The notes below the pieces were generated by a model. It was not told the origin of the DNA, ran no database searches, and saw only the letters and a program-made list of their open reading frames with translations. DNA of 62,329 bases from Pantoea sp. 18069. GTDB lineage: Bacteria; Pseudomonadota; Gammaproteobacteria; Burkholderiales; Burkholderiaceae_C. The translations under genes and the position numbers were made by a program. Positions 8,000 through 15,570 of this stretch are shown in pieces (position 1 is the first letter of the stretch; every line of letters begins with the position of its first letter). The stretch spans positions 1 through 62,329 of the forward strand of contig NZ_CACSJA010000030.1 of NCBI RefSeq assembly GCF_902706035.1. Reading direction: 5' to 3'.

Positions 8000-8608
8000 T
8001 CAGGCGCGCTTGCTGATCACTTGATCGATCAAGCCGTAGTCCTTGGCTTCGTCCGCCGACAGGAAGTAGTCGCGTTCGGTATCGCGCTGGATCTTTTCCA
8101 GCGGCTGGCCGGTCTGCTCCGCCAGGACACGGTTGAGCTGCTCACGGGTCTTGAGGATTTCACGCGCGTGAATCTCGATTTCCGTGGCCTGGCCCTGCAT
8201 GCCGCCCAGAGGCTGGTGGATCATGACCTTGGAGTTGGGCAAAGCATAACGCTTGCCCTTTGCCCCTGCCGACAGAAGGAATGCGCCCATGCTCGCGGCC
8301 ATGCCGGTGCACAGCGTCGAGACGTCGGGCTTGATGAAATTCATGGTGTCGAAGATCGCCATGCCCGCGCTCACCGAACCGCCAGGAGAGTTGATGTAGA
8401 ACGAAATGTCCTTCTCAGGGTTTTCGCTCTCCAGAAACAGCAACTGGGCGACAACCAGGTTGGCCGTCTGGTCATTGACCGGGCCGACCAGGAAGATCAC
8501 GCGCTCCTTGAGCAGGCGTGAATAAATGTCGTAAGACCGTTCGCCACGACCCGATTGCTCGATCACCATCGGAACCATGCCCAGGCCTTGAGTTTCCAGT
8601 GCGCTCAT
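8000..8608 (-). CDS. clpP: ATP-dependent Clp protease proteolytic subunit ClpP
   Basis: This serine peptidase forms the tetradecameric degradation chamber for ClpX and ClpA. It has 202 residues. The catalytic triad S106 (GMAASMGA), H131 (MIHQPLGG) and D180 (DTERD) lies at a constant offset of five from the E. coli precursor numbering. The N-terminus MVPMVIEQSGRGERSYDIYSR is typical and carries the processing region. It is flanked by terminators on both sides, suggesting a single-gene transcript between tig and clpX. Confidence 0.97.
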   Translation of the reverse strand: MSALETQGLGMVPMVIEQSGRGERSYDIYSRLLKERVIFLVGPVNDQTANLVVAQLLFLESENPEKDISFYINSPGGSVSAGMAIFDTMNFIKPDVSTLCTGMAASMGAFLLSAGAKGKRYALPNSKVMIHQPLGGMQGQATEIEIHAREILKTREQLNRVLAEQTGQPLEKIQRDTERDYFLSADEAKDYGLIDQVISKRA

Positions 8609-8640
8609 GTTTTCTCCATTGAATGGGGGTTACTGTACCC

Positions 8641-8679
8641 AGAAAAGAAATGGGGCCTGTGCTCAAAAGCACAAGCCCC
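8641..8679 (-). terminator. Terminator after tig
   Basis: A 12-position stem with a single mismatch (8652-8663 with 8668-8679) and a 4-base loop is followed on the minus strand by ATTTCTTTTCT. It lies between the tig stop and the clpP start. Confidence 0.7.
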
Positions 8680-8734
8680 AAACCAGGGTCTTCCCGCAAA
8701 AAGACAGGTTTTCGCGGGAAACCGGGCGCTTGGC

Positions 8735-10045
8735 TTACGCTTGACCCATCAGCTCGTCGAACGACACCGACTTGTCGCTGATCTTGGCCTTGCCCAGCAC
8801 GAACTCGGTCACGTTGTTTTCAACCACAACGGCTTCGACTTCGGCCAGACGCTGGCGATCGCCAAAGTACCAGCGCACGACTTCTTCGGGCTTCTCGTAG
8901 CTGGCGGCCAGTTCTTCGACGTGGGCCTTGAGCTGCTCGGGCGTGGCGTGCAGTTCGTTGGCGCGCACCAGTTCGGCGACCACCAGGCCCAGGCGCACGC
9001 GGCGCTCGGCTTGGGGACGGAACACGTCTTCAGGGATTTCGGCCTTTTCGGCGTCCTTGATGCCGCGCTGCTTGAGTTCGGCGCGTGCGCCTTCGAGCAG
9101 GCGTGCGACTTCGGCTTGCACGCTGGCGTTGGGCAGATCGAGTTCCGCCTTGGCGACCAGTGCATCCATCACGGCTTGCTTGTTGCGCGCCTGCAGGCGG
9201 AACTTGACTTCGCGCTCGAGGTTCTTCTTGATGTCGGCGCGCAGACCGTCGACAGTGCCGTCGGCGATGCCCAGCGACTTGGCCAGGGCTTCGTTGACTT
9301 CGGGCAGGTTCGCGGCTTCGACCTTCTTGAGGGTCACGAGGAAGTCAGCGGTCTTGCCGGCAACGTCCTTGCCATGGTAGTCCTCGGGAAAGGCCAGGGG
9401 GAAAGTCTTGCTTTCGCCGGTCTTCATGCCGCGCACTGCGTCTTCGAATTCCTTGAGCATCTGGCCTTCGCCGACCAGGAACTGGAAGTCTTCGGCCTTG
9501 CCGCCAGCGAAGGTTTCGCCGTCGATCTTGCCTTCGAAGTCCACGGTCACGCGGTCGCCATCGGCAGCGGCTTCGTCTTGAGCGCGCTGGGCGAACGTGC
9601 GGCGCTGCTTGCGCAGGATGTCGATGGTCTTGTCGATGGCGGCGTCGTCGACTTCAGCCGTCAGCTTGTCGACTTCAGCGGTCGTCAGATCTTCGATCTT
9701 GACTTCGGGCAGCACTTCGAACACGGCGTCGAATTGCGCTTCGCCTTCGGGCGCGCCTTCTTTTTCAGTGATGCGCGGCTGGCCGGCCACGCGCAGCTTG
9801 GCTTCGCTCACGGCCTGGGCAAAAGCTTCGCCGACCTTGTCGTTCAGCACTTCGTACTGGAGCGAGTAGCCATAGCGCTGTGCGACCACGTTCATGGGGA
9901 CCTTGCCGGGACGGAAGCCGTCCATCTTGACCGTGCGGGCAACACGCTTGAGACGCGTTTCGACTTCGGACTGGATTGCGGACAAAGGCAAGCTCAGCGT
10001 GATCTTGCGCTCGAGCTTTTCGAGGGTTTCAACAGTAACGGCCAT
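8735..10045 (-). CDS. tig: Trigger factor (ribosome-bound chaperone / peptidyl-prolyl isomerase)
   Basis: The protein has 436 residues and is full length. The ribosome-binding N-domain carries the signature GFRPGKVPMNVV at about residues 44-55 (GFRxGKxP). The FKBP-type isomerase domain spans about 155-240 (GDRVTVDFEGKIDGETFAGGKAE). The C-terminal substrate cradle follows. The protein meets nascent chains at the exit tunnel. It is first in the tig-clpP-clpX-lon order on this strand, as in many proteobacteria. The 413 bases upstream hold no gene, only a strong inverted repeat. Confidence 0.97.
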   Translation of the reverse strand: MAVTVETLEKLERKITLSLPLSAIQSEVETRLKRVARTVKMDGFRPGKVPMNVVAQRYGYSLQYEVLNDKVGEAFAQAVSEAKLRVAGQPRITEKEGAPEGEAQFDAVFEVLPEVKIEDLTTAEVDKLTAEVDDAAIDKTIDILRKQRRTFAQRAQDEAAADGDRVTVDFEGKIDGETFAGGKAEDFQFLVGEGQMLKEFEDAVRGMKTGESKTFPLAFPEDYHGKDVAGKTADFLVTLKKVEAANLPEVNEALAKSLGIADGTVDGLRADIKKNLEREVKFRLQARNKQAVMDALVAKAELDLPNASVQAEVARLLEGARAELKQRGIKDAEKAEIPEDVFRPQAERRVRLGLVVAELVRANELHATPEQLKAHVEELAASYEKPEEVVRWYFGDRQRLAEVEAVVVENNVTEFVLGKAKISDKSVSFDELMGQA

Positions 10046-10125
10046 GGTTCTTCCTAATCAGGGATATGTGGACCGTGCCGGCTGCAGTGCAGCCTGCACC
10101 GTGTTCCGCAAAGTCTCACATGGAT

Positions 10126-10149
10126 GGTGTGCGGGGACTTCCGCACACC
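10126..10149. repeat. Perfect inverted repeat in the tig leader region
   Basis: A 9-bp perfect stem (GGTGTGCGG / CCGCACACC) closes a 6-base loop about 80 bases upstream of tig. There is no T run on either side, so it is not an intrinsic terminator. It could be an operator or leader structure. The remainder of 10046-10458 holds no supported gene, only GC-rich low-complexity sequence. Confidence 0.5.
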
Positions 10150-10458
10150 AAGAAAATCAATAGCTTAGGCAGCGGGCGTCCAGTCCACACAGGATGAAAG
10201 CGCGTCGCGCACTAAAAATCGAATCTGCAATTATAGCGAGCCGCTCAACCTCCCAGACGGGAGGTGACCAAGGGAAACCCTGCGGCCTGCGGCAACCGCG
10301 CCTGCGGCGCGCCGGATTCGCGCATCGCCGCCCCCTGCCCCGCGGCCCGTGGAGGGGGGCCGGCAACAACGCCGCAACCGCCGCGCAAGCCCATTTTTCG
10401 AAAAATGCACACGTTTTCCAAAAGCGCCCCATTGTTTGGCATACAATAGCGTTCTCGT

Positions 10459-10535
10459 CGGCGTGTAGCGCAGCCTGGTAGCGCACTTGCATGGGGTGCA
10501 AGGGGTCGAAGGTTCGAATCCTTTCTCGCCGACCA
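10459..10535 (+). tRNA. tRNA-Pro (GGG)
   Basis: A 77-base cloverleaf starts CGGCGTGTAGCGCAGCC. It has anticodon GGG within TTGCATGGGGTGCAA, T-arm GGTTCGAATCC and an encoded CCA. Pair 6 of the acceptor stem appears as T-T. A -10-like TACAAT (10442-10447) lies 11 bases upstream. The -35 is unclear. Confidence 0.95.
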
Positions 10536-10542
10536 TTGATTC

Positions 10543-10574
10543 AAAAGGACTTGGCTCTGCCAAGTCCTTTTTTT
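10543..10574 (+). terminator. Terminator of tRNA-Pro
   Basis: A 13-bp perfect stem (AAAAGGACTTGGC / GCCAAGTCCTTTT) with a 3-base loop runs into seven T, directly after the tRNA. Confidence 0.9.
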
Positions 10575-10632
10575 ATTTCCCCGGCCGTCGCACCACGGCC
10601 CGGCAGGTAAGGGGCGGCATGCCCGCAATGAC

Positions 10633-10667
10633 AAAAAATGCCTGGGCAACCACCATCGCCCAGGCAT
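10633..10667 (-). terminator. Terminator of the small minus-strand gene at 10689
   Basis: A perfect 10-bp stem (ATGCCTGGGC / GCCCAGGCAT) with a 10-base loop is followed on the minus strand by six T. It lies 22 bases past the stop of the 10689-11114 gene, which supports that gene being real and transcribed. Confidence 0.75.
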
Positions 10668-10688
10668 CTCAAGAAAATCCCCTGTCGC

Positions 10689-11114
10689 TCACTTGCCCTT
10701 GCCAGGATTTTCCACCTCCTCGCCCTTGCCCCTGCTCTCCTCATCGGGACGCGAACGCCCCGACCTCCACTGACTGAATTCATCGGCACACTTCCGGCAG
10801 CGCTCGCCGCGCCGTGCGGGTGCAGGGCCAACATAAGGCCCGGCTTCGCCGCCTTGCGGGCCGCCGCAACTGCCCCGGCCCGCGTAGCTGCGGCAGACAT
10901 CGCCGCCACGGGCCCGGCGCCCGGAATCGCGATAACCATAGTCCGCGCGCCGTGGATAGCGCTCGTCCGGGCCGGCGTTTTCACGGCCATAGATTCGCGG
11001 CGGACAGGAATAATCTCCTTCATCGCACCCAAAATGGCCTGCGCGGTTGAATTCATTGCACCCACCCGGCGGCCCCCGCCGATAATAGCCTTCCTCATGG
11101 CTGCGTGAAAACAT
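10689..11114 (-). CDS. Hydrophilic Gly/Arg-rich hypothetical protein
   Basis: This 141-residue protein is rich in Gly, Arg, Glu and Ser, with several Cys (including GERCRKCADEFSQWRSGR near the C-terminus). It has no signal peptide or membrane segment. A GGAG site lies 8-9 bases before the ATG and a clear terminator follows the stop, so it is probably expressed. I do not recognise a family. It heads a row of three small hydrophilic proteins on this strand, a composition seen in general-stress proteins. A role in stress is only suggested by that. Confidence 0.5.
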   Translation of the reverse strand: MFSRSHEEGYYRRGPPGGCNEFNRAGHFGCDEGDYSCPPRIYGRENAGPDERYPRRADYGYRDSGRRARGGDVCRSYAGRGSCGGPQGGEAGPYVGPAPARRGERCRKCADEFSQWRSGRSRPDEESRGKGEEVENPGKGK

Positions 11115-11198
11115 TTGAATATCTCCAAAAATTCATTTCACCATCAACAATGAAAAAATTCAACCTTCACATAATGATCCGGTTGAATTTCAGGCCGC

Positions 11199-11405
11199 TT
11201 AGCCGTCGCTTTTCTGGCCCTGGCGGCCAGACTTTTCATCGTTCTTGTGACTCTGGCGCCCGGCTTCTGCATGCTGCTCGCTGCTGCCACCGCGCGATCC
11301 GCCCGCGCTGCTGGCGGTGGTGGTGCGTTTGCCGTTGGCATCCGCATTTTCCGTCTTCTTCTTGTCGGTATATTGATTATGACCATGGGGGTTATTGACA
11401 GCCAT
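11199..11405 (-). CDS. Small hydrophilic protein, stress-protein-like composition
   Basis: This 68-residue protein contains almost no hydrophobic residues and is dominated by Gly, Ser, Lys, Asn, Gln and His, ending in KNDEKSGRQGQKSDG. AAGGAG lies 6 bases before the ATG. The composition resembles KGG-repeat stress-induced proteins, but the repeated KGG motif itself is not clear, so I stop at resemblance. It lies upstream of the 10689-11114 gene with an 84-base gap. Confidence 0.55.
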   Translation of the reverse strand: MAVNNPHGHNQYTDKKKTENADANGKRTTTASSAGGSRGGSSEQHAEAGRQSHKNDEKSGRQGQKSDG

Positions 11406-11839
11406 TACATCTCCTTGGAAGTTAAGTGCAAAGAATGATTTGCACGGTTAAATTCTATAAACCACTCCATTTAGATAATGTCATCAACCACCTACTTTCT
11501 TGCCAGACAAGCGCTATAGCAAATGGCAGATTGAATCAATATCTATGCACGTTAAATGCTGGCAGGGAAAATACGGAGAACCTCTCGAATACCAGCGTCG
11601 GGGAATGAGGCACGAAAGTGAATCGAGCGCTTCCCGCGGGCGGGCGCATGAGAGAAAGAGCAGATCGGCTCTGCGCGCAGCAGGCGTGCGCCATGCGAAA
11701 GCCATGCGCGGCGGCATGCTTGTGATGTGGAGCCTGTCGCGCAGCACGGCGTGGGGCCAGCGCGATGAAAACGGCAAGCTGCACGCCCGGGGCGTGGCAC
11801 CGAGCCCGCCGGCACCTGCCGGCGGGGCCGCCTTGCGGG
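11406..11839. other. Gene-free stretch with a GC-rich hairpin
   Basis: I find no supported gene in these 434 bases. Open frames here have poor codon bias and no ribosome-binding sites. The right end contains a strong hairpin at 11804-11828 (GCCCGCCGGC opposite GCCGGCGGG, 4-base loop) just past the stop of the 11840-11980 gene. It lacks a T run, so it may act as a transcript-stabilising 3' structure. Confidence 0.4.
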
Positions 11840-11980
11840 TTATTTGTTCTTGTCTTTACCGCGCGGAATCACCGAAGTGACGGGCGGCATGGGGCGATCG
11901 GAAGGACTGCCGGTTTTCGGGGCTGAAGTATCCTTTTTGGGTTTCTTGGACATCTTCTCGTTGCGCTGTTCTTTGGACAT
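11840..11980 (-). CDS. Very small Lys/Pro-rich protein
   Basis: This 46-residue protein starts at the ATG preceded by GGGAGA six bases upstream. A longer in-frame start 43 codons earlier has no such site. The sequence is basic and Pro-rich (MSKKPKKDTSAPKTGS, PMPPVTSVIPRGKDKNK) with no hydrophobic core. It is unrecognised, and the third member of the local group of small hydrophilic proteins. Confidence 0.5.
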   Translation of the reverse strand: MSKEQRNEKMSKKPKKDTSAPKTGSPSDRPMPPVTSVIPRGKDKNK

Positions 11981-12236
11981 AAATTCTCCCGATGATGTCT
12001 CGAAATAAGACTCGTAGCGGCGATGGTAAGCGACAAAAGCGCGCGGGGGGAATGGCACGGCGCTGCCCCCTATCCGGTGGCGACGCCAGACGTTCGGGTG
12101 CTTGCCCATCGCCCCTCGCCTTCATTGCGAAATTGCTGCGGTCAAAGGACTACGCCTGGACCGGAAAGCACTGACAGCGCGGCCCCGCCCCTGGATCAAT
12201 GATCGACGCAGGATGTTGATCACGCAGGAGGCTTGC

Positions 12237-12371
12237 ATGCCAGGGACCGCATATGACACGGTACAGCGCAAGGGTTTGTCGCTGCACAGGCCCACCCCCG
12301 AATACGCCAAAGAGGCGGAAACCGCGATCGGTGCCGCGCGCGCGCAGCAGCAGCGCGGCCGCATGCACTGA
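12237..12371 (+). CDS. Small hypothetical protein upstream of the isochorismatase-like gene
   Basis: This 44-residue protein has a strong AGGAGG six bases before its ATG, which decides the start over longer in-frame options. The sequence is helical and charged in the centre (PTPEYAKEAETAIGAARAQQQRG). Its stop is 9 bases before the next gene, so the two are probably co-transcribed. No family recognised. Confidence 0.5.
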   Translation: MPGTAYDTVQRKGLSLHRPTPEYAKEAETAIGAARAQQQRGRMH

Positions 12372-12380
12372 GATCCCGCC

Positions 12381-12959
12381 ATGGCACGCTCGCGCCTGCT
12401 CAAGCGCACGACCCTGCCGCCCAGCCGCGAAGTCCTGCTGCTGGTCGATGTGATCAACCCGCTGGATTTCCCGACGGCGCAGGCCCTCCTGCCCAGCGCC
12501 ATGCTGGCAGCGCAGGCCATCTCCCGACTCAAGGGCCGCTACGCGCGGCGCGGTATATGCTGCATCTATGCGAACGACAATTACGGCACCTGGCACAGCG
12601 AGTTCCGCGACATTCTCGCGGCCTGCCGCAGTCTGCCAGGCGAGCGCGGCGAGATGGCGCGGCTGCTGTCTCCAGCCCCCGACGACCTGGTCATCCTCAA
12701 GCCCCAGCATTCGGCATTCCACTCGACGCCGCTGCAGCATCTGCTGGGAAAGATGGCGGCCGAGAAAATCACCATCGTAGGCCTGGCCGCCGACATGTGC
12801 GTAATGCTCACTGCCACCGATGCCCGCATGCTCGGCTACAAGGTATGGGTGCCCAAGGACTGCACGGCCGCGGAGTCCGCCGAGCGCAAGGACAACGCAT
12901 TGCAGCAGTTGCATGCGGTATTCAAATGCGCAGTCCACGCCGCGCATCGCACAGCGTAG
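12381..12959 (+). CDS. Isochorismatase-family cysteine hydrolase
   Basis: The protein has 192 residues, normal for the family. The Asp-Lys-Cys triad is visible: D23 (LLLVDVINPLDF), K107 (VILKPQHSAF) and C140 (GLAADMCVMLTATDA), the last just after the usual hydrophobic strand and small-residue turn. Such enzymes hydrolyse amides or enol ethers (nicotinamide, N-carbamoylsarcosine, isochorismate and others). The substrate cannot be read from sequence. It follows a 44-residue protein with a 9-base gap. The A+T-rich stretch after it marks the flank of the IscB element. Confidence 0.85.
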   Translation: MARSRLLKRTTLPPSREVLLLVDVINPLDFPTAQALLPSAMLAAQAISRLKGRYARRGICCIYANDNYGTWHSEFRDILAACRSLPGERGEMARLLSPAPDDLVILKPQHSAFHSTPLQHLLGKMAAEKITIVGLAADMCVMLTATDARMLGYKVWVPKDCTAAESAERKDNALQQLHAVFKCAVHAAHRTA

Positions 12960-13128
12960 CGCCGCAATTCACAACGTCGTGTGCCGCATCGATCACGTAG
13001 CAAGGACTAGCTTCAGCATGCGCAAAACCATCATTTGCAATAAAAATACAAAATTATTTCATATGCACGGCAATGCAACTTCGGCATCATCGAACGCAAA
13101 AACTCAAGAACGGCACTATGTCAATTAC

Positions 13129-13462
13129 CCCGCCCTAAAAGACGGGGCTTGGAACTGAAAGGAATCAAGCCAGATTGACCAGGGAAAGCGGTACCCAACC
13201 CGCTGCGTCGATAACAGGTCGTTCAGACGCACCAGCGAATGCTTCCTCAGTTCGCTGCTCTGCAAGGTCCGGATCATGCAGGACAAAGGTAAAGGTCCGA
13301 AGGTCTGGATCGCAGCCCGCAAGGGCTGGAGCCGGTTGTCGACATTCCCGAGGGGAGCGGGTTCGTGAGAAATCACGCGCCCCGTCACCAGGCCCGTAAG
13401 GGCTGACTGCTGGAAAGACAGCCTGGCTGCACAGATTGCAGCGCTTGTGATCAGGAGTCGAT
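13129..13462 (+). ncRNA. Omega-RNA (HEARO-type RNA) of IscB
   Basis: About 330 bases between the element's left end and iscB carry no gene and many hairpins, several capped by stable tetraloops. Examples are CAGCCC-GCAA-GGGCTG (13313-13328), CGTGA-GAAA-TCACG (13364-13377) and CCC-GTAA-GGG (13393-13402). It ends at the iscB ribosome-binding site. This arrangement, structured RNA directly upstream of an HNH/RuvC gene, is what was described as HEARO RNA and later as the IscB omega-RNA, whose 5' end is the guide. The 5' boundary is inferred. Confidence 0.75.
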
Positions 13463-14895
13463 GTGGCGGTTTTTGTGTTGGACATCCATGGCAAGGCTTT
13501 GATGCCGTGCACCGAAAAGCGGGCCCGGCTGTTGCTGGACCGCGGCCGGGCGCGCGTGCATCGCCTCCTGCCTATGGTCGTCCGACTGGTCGACCGTCAG
13601 GCCGGCGACTGCGAATTCCAGCCTCTGCGTCTGAAAATCGACCCGGGGAGCAAGACTACGGGGCTCGCGCTGGTCCGCGAGGTGGCGGCAGTGGACGCTT
13701 TGACTGGCGAAGTCCAGCTGGGCGTAGCCGTGCTGAACCTGTTGGAGTTGGTCCACCGCGGCCGGCAGATTTCCGAGGCCATGACGGCGCGCCGTCAGAT
13801 GCGCCGTCGGCGTCGCAGCAATCTGCGCTATCGCGCTCCAAGATTTCTGAACCGGGGCGGCGACAAGACTGGCAGGCTCGCCCCATCGCTGCAGCACCGC
13901 GTGGACACTACCATGACCTGGGTTCGGCGCATCCAGCGCTGGGCACCCGTGCGTGCCATCAGCTCGGAGCTTGTGCGCTTCGACATGCAAGCGTTGCAAA
14001 ATCCTGAGATCGATGGCATCGAATACCAGCAAGGCACGCTGTTCGGCTACGAGTTGCGCGAGTATCTGCTGGAAAAATGGGGGCGTCAATGCGCTTACTG
14101 CGGCGCCAGGAATCTGCCCCTGCAGATCGAACACATCCGAGCCAAGGCCCATGGCGGCAGCAACCGCGCTTCCAACTTGACCCTGGCCTGCGCCTGCTGC
14201 AACCAGAAAAAAGCGGCACGCAGCATCGAGGATTTTCTGTCCCAAGACCACAAGCGACTAAACGCCATTCTTGCGCAGGCCCAAAAGCCGCTGCGCGATG
14301 CGGCAGCCGTCAACGCCACGCGCTGGGCACTGGCAAACGCCTTGCAGGCTACGGGCCTGCCCGTGGAGCTGGCCTCGGGCGGGCGGACCAAATTCAACCG
14401 CAGTGCGCTGGGTGTGCCCAAAACCCATGCGTTGGACGCGGCCTGCGTGGGCCAGGTCCACTCCATTGAAAACTGGAATAGCCCGACCCTGGCCTTGAAG
14501 GCGATGGGCCGCGGCAGCTACCAACGCACGCGCCTGGATAAATTCGGTTTCCCCAGGGGTTACCTCATGCGCAGCAAGCGCGTCCACGACTTTGCCACGG
14601 GCGACATGGTGCGCGCGGATGTACCCAAAGGTCTCAAGGCCGGCGTCCACACGGGCCGCGTGGCGATTCGGGCAACGGGCAGGTTCAACATCCAATTGCA
14701 CCAAGCTGGCGTTTCAGCGGTGGTGCAGGGAATCCACTACAGACACTGCCGTATCGTTCAAAGGAACGACGGGTATGGCTATTTTCTTAACCCGGCCAAT
14801 CACACAAAACGTGATCAGGTAAGGCCAAAAGCATCGGATGCTTCGCATCCGGCGCTCTACCTCCCCGGCATGAATGCCGAGGTTTCACGCGCACT
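13129..14895 (+). mobile_element. IscB-type (IS200/IS605-related) element without transposase
   Basis: I infer the left end from TTAC (13125-13128) followed by CCCGCCCTAAAAGACGGGG, a short foldback like IS200/IS605 subterminal hairpins. I infer the right end from the foldback CCCCGGCATGAATGCCGAGG at the end of iscB. Between them lie only the structured RNA and iscB. No TnpA gene is present, so mobility would need a transposase in trans. The boundaries are approximate to within about 10-20 bases. Confidence 0.6.
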
Positions 14896-14899
14896 CTGA
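13463..14899 (+). CDS. iscB: RNA-guided endonuclease IscB
   Basis: This 478-residue protein starts at a GTG with AGGAG six bases upstream. The domains run in IscB order. The N-terminal PLMP-like segment is residues 3-45 (VLDIHGKALMP). RuvC-I has D60 (KIDPGSKTTGLAL). The Arg-rich bridge helix is about 108-128 (RRQMRRRRRSN). RuvC-II has E169 (ISSELVRFD). The HNH domain is about 205-255, with zinc pairs C210/C213 and C243/C246 and catalytic H224 (LQIEHI). RuvC-III has H322/D325 (THALDAA). The protein then extends about 150 residues, the region that binds RNA and target-adjacent motif in studied IscBs. All catalytic residues appear intact. It should nick both strands of DNA matched by the omega-RNA guide. 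Family members are ancestors of Cas9. Confidence 0.92.
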   Translation: MAVFVLDIHGKALMPCTEKRARLLLDRGRARVHRLLPMVVRLVDRQAGDCEFQPLRLKIDPGSKTTGLALVREVAAVDALTGEVQLGVAVLNLLELVHRGRQISEAMTARRQMRRRRRSNLRYRAPRFLNRGGDKTGRLAPSLQHRVDTTMTWVRRIQRWAPVRAISSELVRFDMQALQNPEIDGIEYQQGTLFGYELREYLLEKWGRQCAYCGARNLPLQIEHIRAKAHGGSNRASNLTLACACCNQKKAARSIEDFLSQDHKRLNAILAQAQKPLRDAAAVNATRWALANALQATGLPVELASGGRTKFNRSALGVPKTHALDAACVGQVHSIENWNSPTLALKAMGRGSYQRTRLDKFGFPRGYLMRSKRVHDFATGDMVRADVPKGLKAGVHTGRVAIRATGRFNIQLHQAGVSAVVQGIHYRHCRIVQRNDGYGYFLNPANHTKRDQVRPKASDASHPALYLPGMNAEVSRAL

Positions 14900-14900
14900 T

Positions 14901-15044
14901 GAAGACTCCCGCCACCCCAACCCGTTGATCCACAAGGCCGACGGCTTGGTCAGAACCCTGTCGTACCTGGAATTTGAACTGCACCCGGGGCGGTTCAATG
15001 TGCCCAACTTCAGCAAGAACGGCAGCGAGCGCTGGGGCACGTAA
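14901..15044 (+). pseudogene. 3' fragment of an unknown gene interrupted by the IscB element
   Basis: Just past the element a frame with good coding character runs to a TAA at 15042-15044. It ends with residues such as ADGLVRTLSYLEFELHPG and NVPNFSKNGSERWGT. There is no start codon or ribosome-binding site, and no matching 5' part left of the element in this window. I read it as the C-terminal remnant of a gene cut by insertion or deletion. The family is not recognised. Confidence 0.45.
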
Positions 15045-15150
15045 GCACAGCAGCCGGGCCACACACTTTGACCGAATGCGCGCCCATGCTGGGTGTACAA
15101 GCACAAAAGGCCACTTCCCAAGAGAAAGCAGCCTTTTTCACAGAATCCAT

Positions 15151-15178
15151 GGTGGTTGAAGAAACCACCCGCTTTTTT
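15151..15178 (+). terminator. Plus-strand terminator before tRNA-Leu
   Basis: A 7-bp perfect stem (GGTGGTT / AACCACC, 5-base loop) is followed by CGC and six T. It would stop transcription coming from the remnant gene and iscB before it runs antisense into tRNA-Leu. Confidence 0.6.
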
Positions 15179-15261
15179 GGTGCGGAAGAAGAGACTCGAA
15201 CTCTCATGCCTCTCGGCACTGGCTTCTAAGACCAGCGTGTCTACCATTCCACCACTTCCGC
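15178..15261 (-). tRNA. tRNA-Leu (UAG)
   Basis: The 84-base minus-strand cloverleaf has acceptor GCGGAAG pairing with CTTCCGC, anticodon loop CTTAGAA (anticodon TAG), a class II long variable arm (TGCCGAGAGGCA), T-arm GAGTTCGAGTCTC and an encoded CCA. A perfect -10 TATAAT lies at 15300-15305 on the same strand, about 39 bases upstream of the mature 5' end, and supports transcription from there. Confidence 0.95.
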
Positions 15262-15412
15262 ACTTGTAGCTATGCCCGCACGTTCGCGCGGAACATGAAA
15301 TTATACATACGCTGATTGACGCCTAAGTCCTTCAGGGAAAGATTCAGCTTGCCTGATGGCTAGGGCTCAATCATTGATGCCCCCATCGGCGCAGACCTAA
15401 ACCTGGTGCTTG

Positions 15413-15570
15413 ACATCCTCACCGCCGGGAAGGGGCGGTGATTCCTCCTGCGAGGCGACGATGTCCCGCCGCGAGAATGTTCTGGGCCGCATTGATGTCG
15501 CGGTCATGGACCGTTCCACAGTCGCTGCAAACCCATTCTCTTATTCGCAAACCTGCTCTACCTCTCGGAC
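15413..15570 (-). ncRNA. Probable TnpB omega-RNA (reRNA) at the right end
   Basis: In studied TnpB elements the guide RNA is made from the 3' end of tnpB and the right-end hairpin, with the guide just outside the element. Here that corresponds to the end of tnpB plus the 15420-15440 hairpin. The candidate guide is the minus-strand sequence just below 15413. I see the hairpin. The rest is by analogy and the 5' boundary is a guess. Confidence 0.4.

Noticed and set aside
10231..10667. Frames containing KGFEPSTPCTPC-type sequence
   Set aside because: These are translations through tRNA-Pro on the opposite strand, another common annotation artefact.
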